Shown here: positions 1 to 9,849 of the stretch, piece by piece
Layout: each line of letters opens with the position of its first letter
Position numbering within the stretch: the stretch's first letter is position 1
NCBI GenBank assembly: GCA_036873755.1
Contig: JAVTVY010037032.1
Span: 62,001-126,000 of the forward strand
Source: Hanleya hanleyi
Taxonomy: Eukaryota; Mollusca; Polyplacophora; Lepidopleurida; Hanleyidae
DNA: 64,000 nt
Direction of reading: 5' to 3'
The notes under the pieces: model-generated
Seen by the model: the letters and a program-made list of their open reading frames with translations, nothing else
The model's database searches: none
What the model was told of the DNA's origin: nothing
Made by a program: the position numbers and the translations under genes

Positions 1-663
1 GTAGAGTCAGAATGGTGTGTATTTTATTGCAAGTGGCGTCAATCTGCGCATGCGTAGTTGGGTGTAGTAAGTAAAGTGGTCATTTTGGGGGTGCGTGGAG
101 GGGTGTTTGGGGTAGAGATGGACTACTGTTGGTCCGAATGTGTCGTGGTATGTGTCATTTTGTAGCTCTCGGGGAGTAGACCCCGATTTGAGGGCTGTCC
201 ACAGCATCTTTGACGTCATCAGTGCGAGTTGTAGCGAAAGCGGGCATTTCGTGTGAGTGAAGGAAGGTATTTGGGCTAGAAATGGACCACTGTTGGTCCG
301 AATGTGTCGCGGGAGGGGTCATCTTGTAGTTCTCGTGGTGCAGACCCCGATTTGAGGGATGTTCATGTCATCGGTGACGTCATCGGTGACGTCATCAGTA
401 GAAGCAGTAGCAAAAGGGGGCATTTTGGGGCGGTGAAGGAAGGTATTTGGGGTAGAGATGGACCACTTTTGGTCCGAATGTGTCGTGGGAGGTGTCATGT
501 TGTAGCTCTCGGGATGTAGACCCCGATTTGAGGGCTGTCTACAGCATTTGTGACGTCATGGGTGACGTCATCAGTACGAGTAGTAGCAAAAGTGGGCATT
601 TTGGGGCAGTGAAGGAAGGTATTTGGTGTAGAGATCTACCATCCTTGGTCCGAATGCGTTCTG
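1..663 (+). repeat. CRE / NRF1-like repeat block, copy 1
   Basis: About three and a half diverged tandem units of roughly 175 bp, each containing a version of GGTCCGAATGTGTCGTGGGA, GTAGACCCCGATTTGAGGG and a run of TGACGTCA palindromes. Perfect CREs lie at 375-382, 387-394, 551-558 and 563-570, spaced 12 bp apart within pairs. An NRF1-like TGCGCATGCGTA lies near base 48. Recurs inverted at 10,516-11,175 and directly at 22,200-22,484. No coding sequence is convincing here. Confidence 0.75.
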
Positions 664-1412
664 TGGTGTGTGCATTATACCATATCTTTGCTGTATTATA
701 CCATATCTGTCCTGCATTATACCAAATCTGTGCTCTATTATACCATACCTGTCATGAATGATAGCATATCTGTGCTGTATTATACAATATCTGTGCTGTA
801 TTATACAATATCTGTCCTGTATTACACCAAATCTGTGCTGTATTATACCATATATGTTCTGTATTATACAATATTTGGCCTAAATTATACCATATCTGTC
901 CCGCATTATACCATATCTGTGCTGTATTATACCGTATCTGACCTGTGTTTACAATATTTGTCCTGTATTATACAATATATGTCCTGTATTATACCATATC
1001 TGTGCTGTATTATACAATATCTGTTCAGTACAATAACAAATCTACTGTATTATACTATATCTGTCCTTATTATACCATATCTGTCCAGTATTATACCTTA
1101 TCTCTGCTATATTATACAATATCTGTCCTGTATTGTACCATATATGTACTGTACTATACCATATATGTGCTGTATTATACAATATATATCCCCTATTATT
1201 CCATATCTGTTCTGCATTATACCCTATTTGTCCTGTATTATACAATATCTGTCCTGTATTATACCATATCTGTCCTGTATTATACAATATGTCCTATATT
1301 ACACCATATCTGTCCTGTATTATAAAATATCTGTCCTGTATTAGACCATATCTGTACTGTATTATGCAATATTTGTCCTGTATTATATCTTATCTGTGCT
1401 GTATTATATATC
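664..1412 (+). repeat. 21-bp minisatellite, copy 1
   Basis: About 35 diverged units of a 21-bp motif containing TATTATACCATATCTGTCC. Because 21 is divisible by 3, reading frames stay open on both strands and give low-complexity predicted peptides (YYTISVL or YNTGQIW repeats); these are not genes. The same minisatellite occurs at 9,850-10,515 (inverted) and 22,485-23,366 (same orientation). Confidence 0.93.
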
Positions 1413-1782
1413 GGGGAAGGTATCAATGTGAAGCACTCGTGACTCCTATTGGATCGTGGAAATGACGTCATTCTCCACATGTGTAGTTGTGCAGTTGTGG
1501 AGTAGTAGTAAAAGGGAAGTTTCGGAAGTGTGCAAGGGCACTTTGTCACATCGGGGTATATATTTCATCCAAGTATAGCGGATAGCGGTTGTCGTGAATA
1601 ACAACAAGTTCAGCAATGTTCATACAGTTTATTATCCCCAATGTTACATCATACCCAGGCTGGGGGAGCCCCCTGGGTATGTTTAGTATGTTCACAGCAA
1701 AACAAATTGAAATATCAAACACCATGTTTTAGTATTTAACGCACCGTCACATTAGATACAAGTGTTTACTGAGCTCAAGTCA
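1413..1782 (+). other. Flank between minisatellite and ZF cassette, copy 1
   Basis: Starts with one more unit of the roughly 150-bp repeat (GGTATCAATGTGAAGC), so the minisatellite sits inside that array. It continues through GGTTGTCGTGAATAACAAC and CCCAGGCTGGGGGAGCC to GAGCTCAA at the boundary of ZF cassette A. The same block occurs at 9,480-9,849 (inverted) and 23,367-23,574. No gene is visible. Confidence 0.6.
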
Positions 1783-1839
1783 ACGATCAGCATGTAGACA
1801 TAGAGAGTATATACGGCATGTTATGCTATTCATCAGTTC

Positions 1840-2775
1840 ACGGGTGACGCATTCAGCCGAGCGGGTTGATCAGCTTAACCACGAAGAACGTAACATTGGT
1901 GACCTTCTACACTATCCACTTGGTGTTGGGGCGTTGACCTTGTGCCCATTCCAAGGGATCCACAGTGTCCAGTTTCTCCAGCATCGTCTCTAGCGACGCC
2001 CGGTTAATGATGGTGAAAGGATGGTCGTATACTTGGTTGTTGGCACTGGAATAGAAATAGCGCAGTTGAACTGTCTCCTTATGCTGCAGCACATAACCAA
2101 ACGCCAGATTAAATTTGAAGGCCATAGCTTGGTCATTGAAGATGGCTTCCGCGTAGCTGTGTAGACGGGCGAGGTCGGTAAGTCGGAAATTGTAGATATC
2201 TTGAATAGGGCGATGACGGTGGAAACAGTGTCGTATCATGGTCCAATGGCGCTGATAGCTGTCACTCACTGGATGGTCTTCGAGTAACAGATCGCTAGGA
2301 ACATTCATGGGCTCGTCCAGAAAATGTTCGATGTTGTCAGGCGTATGACTCGAAACCGTAACGCTGGGGCCGGTTGGATACCCAGGCTCTTCTGAACTGT
2401 GGGTATAGGCGGGCTCATCGTGATCACATCACCAGTGGCATTCGTCTCCCTTGGATCGTCTTCAATGGGACTGACCTTCCTCACCGCCTCTTCAGTGGAA
2501 AGTTGTCGCCCAAACCGTAGAGACGGGGCATGAATCAAACGTTGGTGCTGTCTTAATCGACTGGGTCGTTTGAAGAGTCGACCGCAAGCGTTACATTGCA
2601 CCGTTGCCCCCTCATGGAGTGCCCTCTCATGGCGCAATAAATTATCCTCCCGATTGAATTACCGTGTACATATCGTACAGCTATACTCGGTGGTTCCGTT
2701 GTGGGTGGAGGTCTCGTGCCGTCGTAAACTATCTAGACGAGTAAACTGCTTTTGGCAAGTTGTGCAAGTGAACAT
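1840..2775 (-). pseudogene. C2H2 zinc-finger cassette protein, copy A (broken)
   Basis: Minus-strand remnant of a roughly 300-residue protein of unknown function. The start at 2,775 follows a TATAAAAG box by about 50 bp. The N-terminus encodes three C2H2 fingers (for example C-N-A-C-G-R-L-F-K then H-Q-R-L-I-H), then a linker with RFGRQLSTEEA, then a conserved domain of about 150 residues with DIYNFRLTDLARL, LAFGYVLQHKE and LEKLDTVDPLEWA. Lesions: a TAA stop inside finger 2, a 1-bp deletion in a C run near 2,365 that shifts frame, and a TAG near the C-terminus. C2H2 fingers usually bind DNA. The C-terminal domain resembles N-terminal regions I recall from large transposon proteins, but that is unverified. 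Partner of copy D across the giant palindrome. Confidence 0.8.
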
Positions 2776-2830
2776 CTTGGTGGTTGACAGAGTGTCTGAT
2801 GAAACGGCCAGGCCGCTTTCCTTTTATAGC
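2776..2830 (-). promoter_or_regulatory. TATA promoter of ZF copy A
   Basis: Reading on the minus strand, GCTATAAAAGG (TATA at 2,821-2,828) is followed by GCGGCCTGGCCGTTTCATCA and a short leader ending CAACCACCAAG directly before the ATG. This 55-bp arrangement is repeated before copies B, D and E and, mutated, before C, so it is a shared core promoter and not chance. Confidence 0.65.
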
Positions 2831-2893
2831 ACGCTGGCTGGTGATCTATTTTTAGCACGCTCAGTTCAACTATCCCAAGTCGAGGACCGAGAT

Positions 2894-3110
2894 GTACTGG
2901 TGTACGACTGAACCGCATTGCGCGCGCGTGTGTGTGTGTGTGCGTTTGTGTGTGTGTGTGTGTGTGTGTGTCTGTGGATTTTACATCCGGGATCTTGTCA
3001 ACATCCGGGTTTCAAAGTGGGGTTTTCCCGTCGTTCCTCCATCTTCCATCCAGGCACTGTGGTTTTACATCCGGGTCCTCAGCTTACATCCGGGTTTTTT
3101 CATGAGCCGC
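2894..3110 (-). promoter_or_regulatory. CCGGATGT-repeat module plus CA microsatellite
   Basis: Upstream of copy A on its own strand. Contains four or five CCCGGATGTAAA-type repeats (ETS-like cores), a CA/GT microsatellite and GCGCGCAATGCGG. The same module lies at 4,440-4,620 and 7,900-8,060, upstream of copies C and D. Its fixed position before a TATA box suggests an enhancer or upstream promoter part; that role is inferred. Confidence 0.5.
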
Positions 3111-3316
3111 ATTGCGCGTGTGTGTGTGTTTGCGTTTGTATCCATCCGTGCACACTGTAGAATTACGTTCTCTCCGAAACCTTCCTCTCATCGCATCAAT
3201 ATGCTCAGACCCATTCAATATAAGCACAACCAAGAGACATCAACAACAACAGGCACATTGCGTAATACACGTATTATTATCCTCACACCACCACCACCAC
3301 CTGGCGTTGACGCCGT
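3111..3316. other. Spacer with CCA microsatellite
   Basis: Non-coding spacer between the CCGGATGT module and the 3' boundary of ZF cassette B. Ends with a short (CCA)n run at about 3,288-3,302 and the palindrome GTTGACGCCGTCAAC. The matching right-arm copy at 7,666-7,850 has an expanded GGT run of about 12 units (7,678-7,714). No gene seen. Confidence 0.5.
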
Positions 3317-3368
3317 CAACGATCAGCATGTAGACATATAGAGTATGTACGACATGTTATGGTATTTA

Positions 3369-4284
3369 TCAGTGCATGGGTGACGCATTCAGACGATGGG
3401 GGTGGTCGGTCAGCTTGGTAACGAAAAACGTGACATTGGTCATCCTCTCTACGACCCACTGTGTGTTGGGGCGTTGTTGTTGGGCCCATTCCAAGGGATC
3501 CACGGTGTCCAGTTTCTCCAGCATCGTATCTATCGACGCCCGGTTAATGATGGTAAACGGTTGGTCAAATACCCGGATGTTACTGCTTGGGTAAAATTAT
3601 CGGGCTTGGTCCGTGTCCTTATCCTGCAGCACATAACCAAACGCCACATTCAACTTGAAGGACGTAGTTTGATCGTTGAAGACGGCTTCCACGTAGCTGC
3701 GTAGACGGACGAGGTCGGTCACTCGGAAATTGTAGATATCTTGAATAGGGCGATGCCGGTAGAAACAGTGCCGGATCATGGGCCAATGGCGCCGATAGAT
3801 GTCACTCACTGGATGGTCTTCGTGTAACAGATCGCTAGGAACATTTATGGGTTCATCCACGAAGTGTACTTTGCCCTCCACGTCGTACAAAATCTGGCCC
3901 ACGGTCTTGTCGTCGGAATTTGACTGTTGAATTAGGGCAGACATCATCATCAGCCCTCGTGCGATGGGTGGGAGTTCCCGCTGTCTCGATACTGGTGCCT
4001 ACGGGCTCTTCTACCTGCAAACGTGGCTCCGGAACAGGGTGTCGTGTGCGTTGGTGTGGCAGCAACTGCCTGGTCAGTTTGAAAACCCGACCACATCCTT
4101 CGCATGGACGCTTGGGTACTTCATGGCGTGCACGCGTGTGGCGCTGTAAATGATCCGGGCGCTGAAACGACAGTGTACATATCGTACAGCTATACCGGGC
4201 GGTTCCTTCGTGCTTGGTAGCCTCATGGCGGCGCAAGTCGCGCAGGCGAGTGAATGATTTCGAGCACGTAGTAAAAGTGAACAT
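3369..4284 (-). pseudogene. C2H2 zinc-finger cassette protein, copy B (frameshifted)
   Basis: Minus-strand member of the second ZF subfamily. ATG at 4,284, with an extra in-frame ATG at 4,299 that the other copies lack. Three C2H2 fingers are readable (YSCTICTLSFQRPDHLQRH is the second; the first has lost its first cysteine), then a linker with LQVEEPVGTSIETAGTPTH and the conserved domain with DIYRRHWPMIRHCFYRH and DIYNFRVTDLVRL. A 1-bp insertion near 3,925 (GGGCAGAC against GGGAGAC in copy F) shifts frame after RADDDV, and a stop follows DTDQAR. The frame resumes to TDHPHRLNAS and a TGA at 3,369-3,371. Palindrome partner of copy C. Function unknown; DNA binding is likely from the fingers. 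Confidence 0.8.
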
Positions 4285-4340
4285 CTTGGTGGTTGACATA
4301 GTGTCTGATGAAATGGCCAGGCCGCTTCCCTTTTATAGCA
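4285..4340 (-). promoter_or_regulatory. TATA promoter of ZF copy B
   Basis: Minus-strand TATAAAAG at 4,330-4,337, followed by the shared leader GCGGCCTGGCCATTTCATCA before the ATG. Upstream on the minus strand the sequence changes to CGCGCGCAGGAACC, so copy B lacks the standard upstream flank of A and E. Confidence 0.6.
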
Positions 4341-4880
4341 CGCTAGCTGGCGCGCGCAGGAACCAAAGGTCAGTTCCGGTCACGTGAACGGAAGCGAAAG
4401 TGACCTCACAGAGGTCATATGCAAATTATTGAGGTCAACAGGTGTCCAAAACCCGGATGTAAGATGGGGACCCGGATGTAAAATGACAGTACCCGGATGG
4501 AAGACGGAGGAACGACTGGAAAACCCCACTTGGAAACCCGGATGTTCACAAGATCCCGGATGTAAAATCCGCTGCCCAAACATACACACACACATGCGCG
4601 CGCAATGCGGCTCAGTCGTGCTAAAAATAGATCGCCAGCTAGCTCTCTAGATTTGTATCTAATACCGCTTATGCCGGTGCTAGGGGCCGTGTGGTCATAT
4701 CATCCATGTTGCCACATGAACAGGTGCAATAAAAGCGTACCTGAGATACAACACATATCACGAATCGTTAGATTCTTGGTATGTGCTTTAGAATAGGTTT
4801 ACCAGAACACTATTTTGTGAAGTCATATGACGCAGTCAGTATGTCGGCACCTCTTCCCACTTCCCTTATATGTGTTGTAA
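4341..4880 (+). other. Central spacer of the giant palindrome
   Basis: Unpaired centre between divergent ZF copies B and C. Bases 4,440-4,620 carry a third CCGGATGT module, oriented towards copy C, with a CA run and GCGCGCAATGCGG. Bases 4,640-4,870 are AT-rich, without a gene or repeat that I recognise. An octamer-like ATGCAAAT near 4,418 lies between two AGGTCA half-sites. Copy C appears to have suffered an insertion between its upstream module and its TATA box. Confidence 0.5.
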
Positions 4881-4943
4881 TAAAAGGTAAGCGGCCTGGC
4901 CGTTTCATCAGACACTCTGTCAATCACCAAGATATTTACTTGT

Positions 4944-5745
4944 ACTACGTGCTCAAAATCATTCACTCGTCTGCACGACTTGCGCCGCCATGAGGCTACC
5001 AAGCACGAAGGAACCGCCCGGTATAGCTGTACGATATGTACACTGTCGTTTCAGCGCCGGGATCATTTACAGCGTGCACGCCATGAAGTACCCAAGCGTC
5101 CATGCGAAGAATGTGGTCGGCTTTTCAAACTGACCAACCAGTTGCCGCGACACCAACGCACACGACATCCTGTTCCGCAGCCACGTTTGCAGGTAGAAGA
5201 GCCGGTAGGTACCAGTATCGAGACAGCGGGAACTCCCACCCATCGCACGAGGGCTGATGATGATGTCGCCATAATTCAAAAGACCTTGGGCAAGATTTTG
5301 TACGACGTGGAGGGCAAAGTACACTTCGTGGACGAACCCATAAATGTTCCTAGCCATCTGTTACACGAAGACCATCTTGTGAGTGACATCTATCGGCGCC
5401 ATTGGCCCATGATCCGGCACTGTTTCTACCGGCATCGCCCTATTCAAGATATCTACAATTTCCGAGTGACCGACCTCGTCCGTCTACGCAGCTACGTGGA
5501 AGCCGTCTTCAACGATCAAACTACGGCCTTCAAGTTGAATCTGGCGTTTGGTTATGTGCTGCAGCATAAGGACACAGACCAAGCCCGATACTTTTACGCG
5601 AGCAGTAACATCCGGGTATTTGACCAACCGTTTACCATCATTAACCGGACGTCGTTAGATACGATGCTGGAGAAACTGGACACCGTGGATCCCTTGGAAT
5701 GGGCCCAACAACAACTCCCCAACACAGAATGGGTCGTAGAGAGGA
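4944..5745 (+). pseudogene. C2H2 zinc-finger cassette protein, copy C (interrupted)
   Basis: Plus-strand partner of copy B. The leader CAATCACCAAG is intact but the ATG has become ATA at 4,944; the next in-frame ATG is inside finger 1 (about 4,990). Fingers 1 and 3 are complete in sequence; finger 2 has lost a few residues between its zinc ligands (HLQRARH against HLQRHTRARH). The conserved domain is open from SHLLHEDHLVSD through LEKLDTVDPLEWAQQ to VVERMTN, where a Penelope-like element begins at about 5,746 and replaces the last 30 or so codons. The missing end is found 1.8 kb away at 7,556. The TATA box has mutated to TAATAAAAG (about 4,879-4,887). Longest nearly open member of subfamily II. 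Confidence 0.8.
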
Positions 5746-7555
5746 TGACCAATTACATGCGTCAGGTCCGTCATTCATAATTCAGCCGTCGTCCATTAGA
5801 GAACATCCGCGTCCATCATCCAAAGACCTATTCCATATTCCATATAACAGTATTAGCACCAAATTCAAAAAGACAATCATAGTATACATAAACATAGGCT
5901 TGTTTCCTGCAAGAGAGAAGCGGTCAACAGTTTTCAATGATGCCGTCAAGACATCATGATGTTCCAAAAATATCAAATCCGTATCGCTGATTAGTATTCC
6001 TAATCCATAATATTCGTTGTAAAGTCGTCATCTAAAAAAGATGTATCTCAGTCACGCTTTGATTGTGATTGTTCATATGAGTATCATGAGGATCTTGAAG
6101 TACATGGGTTCATACGGCCCCTAGCCCCGGGTTAAGCGGAATTAGACACAAGTTACGAAACGTAACGCCATAGATGTTGCACGCTACGCTCGTATTTTGC
6201 TATCAGCATGCGATATGTATCGCCAAATTTGAGAAACTTTGAGTGGAGGCGCTTGGTGGAATAGCCCTGTTTTATAAGTTTCTGCAACAATGTTTTGTGA
6301 CGTTGATTAAAATCGTCACATTTAACACAGGATCTAGCAAATGCTACTAAGCGAGATATGTATACGCCATATGCAAGTCCCACTGGAATATTACTATCCA
6401 GAAAGGGATAGTTTACGATGTCGAAATTGTAATCATCTCTTTTGTCATAAAGTCGACGAGAGAGAATGCGCGCTTCATTTTTATAGAGATATAGATCTAA
6501 ATATGATGTGCCTGTAGGGCTATCTGTAGTTTCCTTCAAATCCAGTGAAGGTGGATATATATCCTTCACTGCGTCATTTATATAGCGATTATCCACAGCG
6601 AGAAGATCGTCTATATAGCGTTTGGTGAATGAGAAGGAACGGACCATGAATGATATCTCTTGTATGTAGTAGAGCTAAAGAATGCTTTATGGCATCCGAC
6701 ATTAACATATCTACTTTCAGTTTTCTTGAACACAGACACTATTAATGAACTCAATAAGATCCTGATGAGGGATTGTAGTATAGAGAGTCGAGAAATCCCA
6801 TGTGGATACATGTCTATACGGTATGTGACCTTTAGCATCAAGTTCTTCCGTAAGACATTTTGAGTTTTTCAATATCCACATACATTCAACGTCTTTTTAG
6901 AAATAGTGGGGCCTTTCCCAAAATGTTTTTACCTCCTGAAGGGCCCTCGTCCACAGGGTTGAAAGAAGCTTGGTGGTGCAGAATCTAGCTTTGTATGGTG
7001 ATTTATGCATTTTGGGGGTCCAGTATACTTTTGGTATATCATTATGTTTGGTTGGAATACAAATATCTCTTTCCTTGAGAAACGTTTTGTGATTGTTAAA
7101 TAAATCTTCCAGAGTAAATGCAGTTTGAGAGTAAGTAGACGTATTTGATGACGATATGTTTACACTCAATTCTTCAACCAGCACCTGGTAATAGTAATAT
7201 TTACATAAGAATATTATATTATTTAGAGCTGTGTTTGCTGGGACTAAGACGAATTTACTCTGGAGATTTGCTAGAACTTCTTGAGAATTGGGGCTTCTCA
7301 GTACTTGTTTTGCTTGGGGGAGGGTACTTCTGTCAATATGGCGGATTGTTTCAACGACCTTGCTCTTGGTGAGGTCCAGCCAATCATCGAGTACTGTAGG
7401 TTCAACTTTTTCTCGCTTAGACCGATCAATAACGTACTGTTCCAAAGCAGACAGGACTACCTTCTGGTCGGCCTTCAGATTTATATTTCTCGGCTCTCTA
7501 TATTTAGGTCCCTTCATCAGGAGTAATCTTAGGACTTATCACTCACCACATCAAT
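5746..7555 (-). mobile_element. Penelope-like retroelement inserted in ZF copy C
   Basis: About 1.8 kb inserted between VVERMTN of copy C and its displaced end. Minus orientation: reverse-transcriptase pieces at 6,153-7,517 and a non-coding 3' tail at about 5,760-6,150. The tail (read on its own strand, ending GAATGACGGACC) recurs at 9,139-9,400 and 57,799-58,405, which defines the element's 3' end. The 5' end is truncated. No GIY-YIG endonuclease is visible. Because the left arm at the same place (near 3,420) is uninterrupted, this insertion is younger than the inverted duplication. Confidence 0.72.
6153..7517 (-). pseudogene. Penelope-like reverse transcriptase, frameshifted
   Basis: Three consecutive pieces in different frames. 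The first (7,517-6,897) includes an upstream domain with FVLVPANTALNNIIFLCKYYY and DIPKVYWTPKMHKSPYKARF. The middle (about 6,890-6,750) contains WDFSTLYTTIPH, the counterpart of the SLYTNIP motif of Penelope-like elements. The last (6,647-6,153) begins with the catalytic YIDDLLAV and has GTSYLDLYL (the FLD-type motif), LYDKRDDYNFDIVNYPFLD and the C-terminal YGVYISRLVAFARSC. A reverse transcriptase copies element RNA into DNA. At least two frameshifts make it inactive. The Penelope assignment comes from motif memory; another RT lineage is possible. Confidence 0.65.
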
Positions 7556-7665
7556 ATCACCACATCAAGACCGACCACCCCCATCGGCTGAATGCGTCAC
7601 CCATGCAATGATAAATACCATAACATGTCATACATACTCTATATGTCTACATGCTGATCGTTGAC
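7556..7665 (+). pseudogene. Displaced 3' end of ZF copy C
   Basis: GACCGACCACCCCCATCGG followed by an in-frame tail and stop (GCAATGA) corresponds to the C-terminus of copy B read from the other strand. It is followed by the common cassette 3' end, CTACATGCTGATCGTTGAC, at about 7,648-7,666. This shows that copy C was once continuous and was split by the retroelement. Confidence 0.72.
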
Positions 7666-8090
7666 GGCGTCAACGCCAGGTGGTGGTGGTGGTGGTGGTG
7701 GTGGTGGTGGTGGTGTGAGAATAATAAAACGTGTATTACGCAATGTGCCTGTTGTTGTTGATGTCTCTTGGTTGTGTTTATATTCAATGGGTCTGAGCAT
7801 ATTGATGCGATGAGAGGAAGGTTTCGGAGAGAACGTAATTCTACATTGTGCACGGATGGATACAAACACAAACACACACACACACACGCACGCAATGCGG
7901 CTCATGAAAAACCCGGATGTAAAACCACAGTACCTGGATGGAAGATGGAGGAACGACGGGAAAAACCCACTTGGAAACCCGGATGTTGACAAGATCCCGG
8001 ATGTAAAATCCACTGCCCACAAACACACACACACACACGCGCGCGCGCAATGCGGCTCAGTCGTACACCAGTACATCTCGGTCCTCGACT
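7666..8090 (+). promoter_or_regulatory. GGT microsatellite, spacer and CCGGATGT module, right arm
   Basis: Mirror of 2,894-3,316. Contains the GGT run (7,678-7,714), a (CA)n run near 7,870-7,890, CCCGGATGT repeats at 7,912-8,010, a second CA run (8,020-8,038) and GCGCGCGCAATGCGG. It lies directly upstream of the TATA box of ZF copy D. Frames open here on both strands are by-products of the microsatellites. Confidence 0.5.
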
Positions 8091-8138
8091 TGGGGTAGTT
8101 GAACTGAGTGCCCTAAAATAGATCACCAGCCAGCGTGC

Positions 8139-8191
8139 TATAAAAGTAAAGCGGCCTGGCCGTTTCATCAAACACTCTGTCAACCACCAAG
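8139..8191 (+). promoter_or_regulatory. TATA promoter of ZF copy D
   Basis: TATAAAAG at 8,139-8,146, GCGGCCTGGCCGTTTCATCA and the leader CAACCACCAAG directly before the ATG at 8,192. Upstream it carries GTCCTCGACTTGGGGTAG, the 5' limit that copies A, D and E share. Confidence 0.65.
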
Positions 8192-9128
8192 ATGTTCACT
8201 TGCACAACTTTCCAAAAGCAGTTTACTCGTCCATAGTTTACGAAAGCACGAGACCTCCATCCAAAACGGAACCACCCGGTATAGCTGTACGATATGTACA
8301 CGGTCATTCAATCGGGAGGATAGTTTACTGCACCATGAGATGGCACTCCACGAGGGAGCAACGGTACAATGTAACGCTTGCGGTCGACTCTTCAAACGAC
8401 CCAGTCGGTTAAGACAGCACCAACGTTCGATTCATGCCCCGTCTCTACGATTTGGGCGACAACTTTCCACTGAAGAGGCGACGAGGAAGGTCAGTCCCAT
8501 TGAAGACGACCCCAGGGAGACAAATGCCACTGGTGATGCGATCACAAAGAGCCCGCCTATACCCACAGTTCAGAAGAGCCTGGATATCCAACCGGCCCCC
8601 AGCGTTACGGTTTCGAGTCATACGCCTGACAACATCGAACATTTTCTGGGCGAGCCCATGAAAGTTCCTAGCGATCTGTTACTCGAAGACCATCCGGTGA
8701 GTGACATCTATCAGCGCCACTGGGCCATGATACGGCACTGTTTCCACCGTCATCGCCCCATTCAAGATATCTACAATTTCCGACTTACCGACCTCGCCCG
8801 TCTACGCAGCTACGCGGAAGCCATCTTCAATGACCAAGATACGGCCTTCAAATTAAATCTAGCGTTTGGTTATGTTCTGCAGCATAAGGAGACAGTTCAA
8901 CTGCGCTATTTCTATTCCAGTGCCAACAACCAAGTATACGACCATCCTTTCACCATCATTAACCGGGCGTCGCTAGAGACGTTGCTGGAGAAACTGGACA
9001 CTGTGGATCGCTTGGAATGGGCACACGGTCAACGCCCCAACACCAAGTGGACAGTGGAGAAGGTCACCAATGTTACGTTCTTCGTAGTTAAGCTGATCAA
9101 CCCCCTCGGCTGTATGCGTCACCCGTGA
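8192..9128 (+). pseudogene. C2H2 zinc-finger cassette protein, copy D (N-terminus broken)
   Basis: Plus-strand partner of copy A. The first two fingers are disrupted: Cys to Phe in MFTCTTFQKQF, then stops and frameshifts up to about 8,340. From 8,340 the frame is open for 262 codons: third finger (VQCNACGRLFKRPSRLRQH), linker RFGRQLSTEEATRKVSPI, PTVQKSLDIQ, SSHTPDNIEHFL, then the conserved domain through DIYNFRLTDLARLRSYAE, YFYSSANNQVYDHPFTII and LEKLDTVDRLEWA to TNVTFFVVKL and a stop. It has the best preserved C-terminal domain of subfamily I, so it is the copy to use for domain searches. A shorter protein starting at 8,340 would keep one finger. Confidence 0.8.
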
Positions 9129-9138
9129 ACTGATGAAT

Positions 9139-9400
9139 TACAAGCGTCTAGTCCGTCATTCATAATCCAGCCGTCGTCCATTAGAGAATATCCGCGTCTA
9201 TAATCCAAAGACCTATTCCATATTCCATATAACAGTATTAGCACCAAATTCAAAAAGACAGTCATTGTATACATAAACATAGGCTTGTTTCCTGCAAGAG
9301 AGAAGCGGTCAACAGTTTTCAATGATGCCGGCAAGACATCATGATGTTCCAAAAATATCAAATCCGTATCGCTGATCAGTATTCTTAATCCATTCGTTGT
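9139..9400 (-). mobile_element. 5'-truncated Penelope-like fragment with short target duplication
   Basis: 262 bp matching the 3' tail of the element at 5,746-7,555, same orientation. The left arm reads continuously through the equivalent site (CTATTCATCAGTTCAC). Here the target GATGAAT is split, with AAT at 9,136-9,138 and again at 9,401-9,403. This is a clean insertion with an apparent 3-bp duplication, made after the arms formed. Confidence 0.72.
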
Positions 9401-9403
9401 AAT

Positions 9404-9849
9404 AGCATAACATGCCGCATAACATGCCGTATATAGCATAACATGCCGTATATACTCTCTATGTCTACATGCTGATCGTTGTCTTGAGCTCAGTAAACAC
9501 TTGTAAATAATGTGACGGTGCGTTAAATAATAAAACATGGGGTTTGATATTTCAATTTGCTTTGCTGTGAACATACTAAACATACCCAGGGGGCTCCCCA
9601 GCCTGGGTATGATGTAACATTGGGGATAATAAACTGTATAAACATTGCTGGACTTGTTGTTATTCACGACAACCGCTATCCGCTATACTTGGATGAAATA
9701 TATACCCCAATGTGACAAAGTGCCTTTGCACACTTCCGAAACTACCCTTTTACTACTACTCCTCAACTGCACATGTGCAGAATGACGTCATTTCCACGAC
9801 CCAGTCCCTCCAATAGTAGTCACGAGTGCTTCACATTGATACCTTCCCC
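9404..9849 (-). other. Cassette 3' end and flank, right arm
   Basis: Inverted copy of 1,413-1,830. Contains a local triplication of CATAACATGCCG (9,405-9,447), the cassette boundary CATGCTGATCGTTG (about 9,468-9,481), GGGGGCTCCCCAGCCTGGG and one unit of the roughly 150-bp repeat (CTTCACATTGATACC). No gene seen. Confidence 0.55.

Noticed and set aside
670..1344. Long Tyr/Ile-rich open frames over the 21-bp minisatellites (also 9,788-10,660 and 22,409-23,530)
   Set aside because: Open in several frames on both strands because of the 21-bp period; no start context, splice sites or non-repetitive protein.
2892..3341. Cys/Val-rich and His-rich frames around GT and CCA microsatellites (also 7,639-8,183)
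   Set aside because: Generated by microsatellites; the mirrored copies do not conserve the frame.
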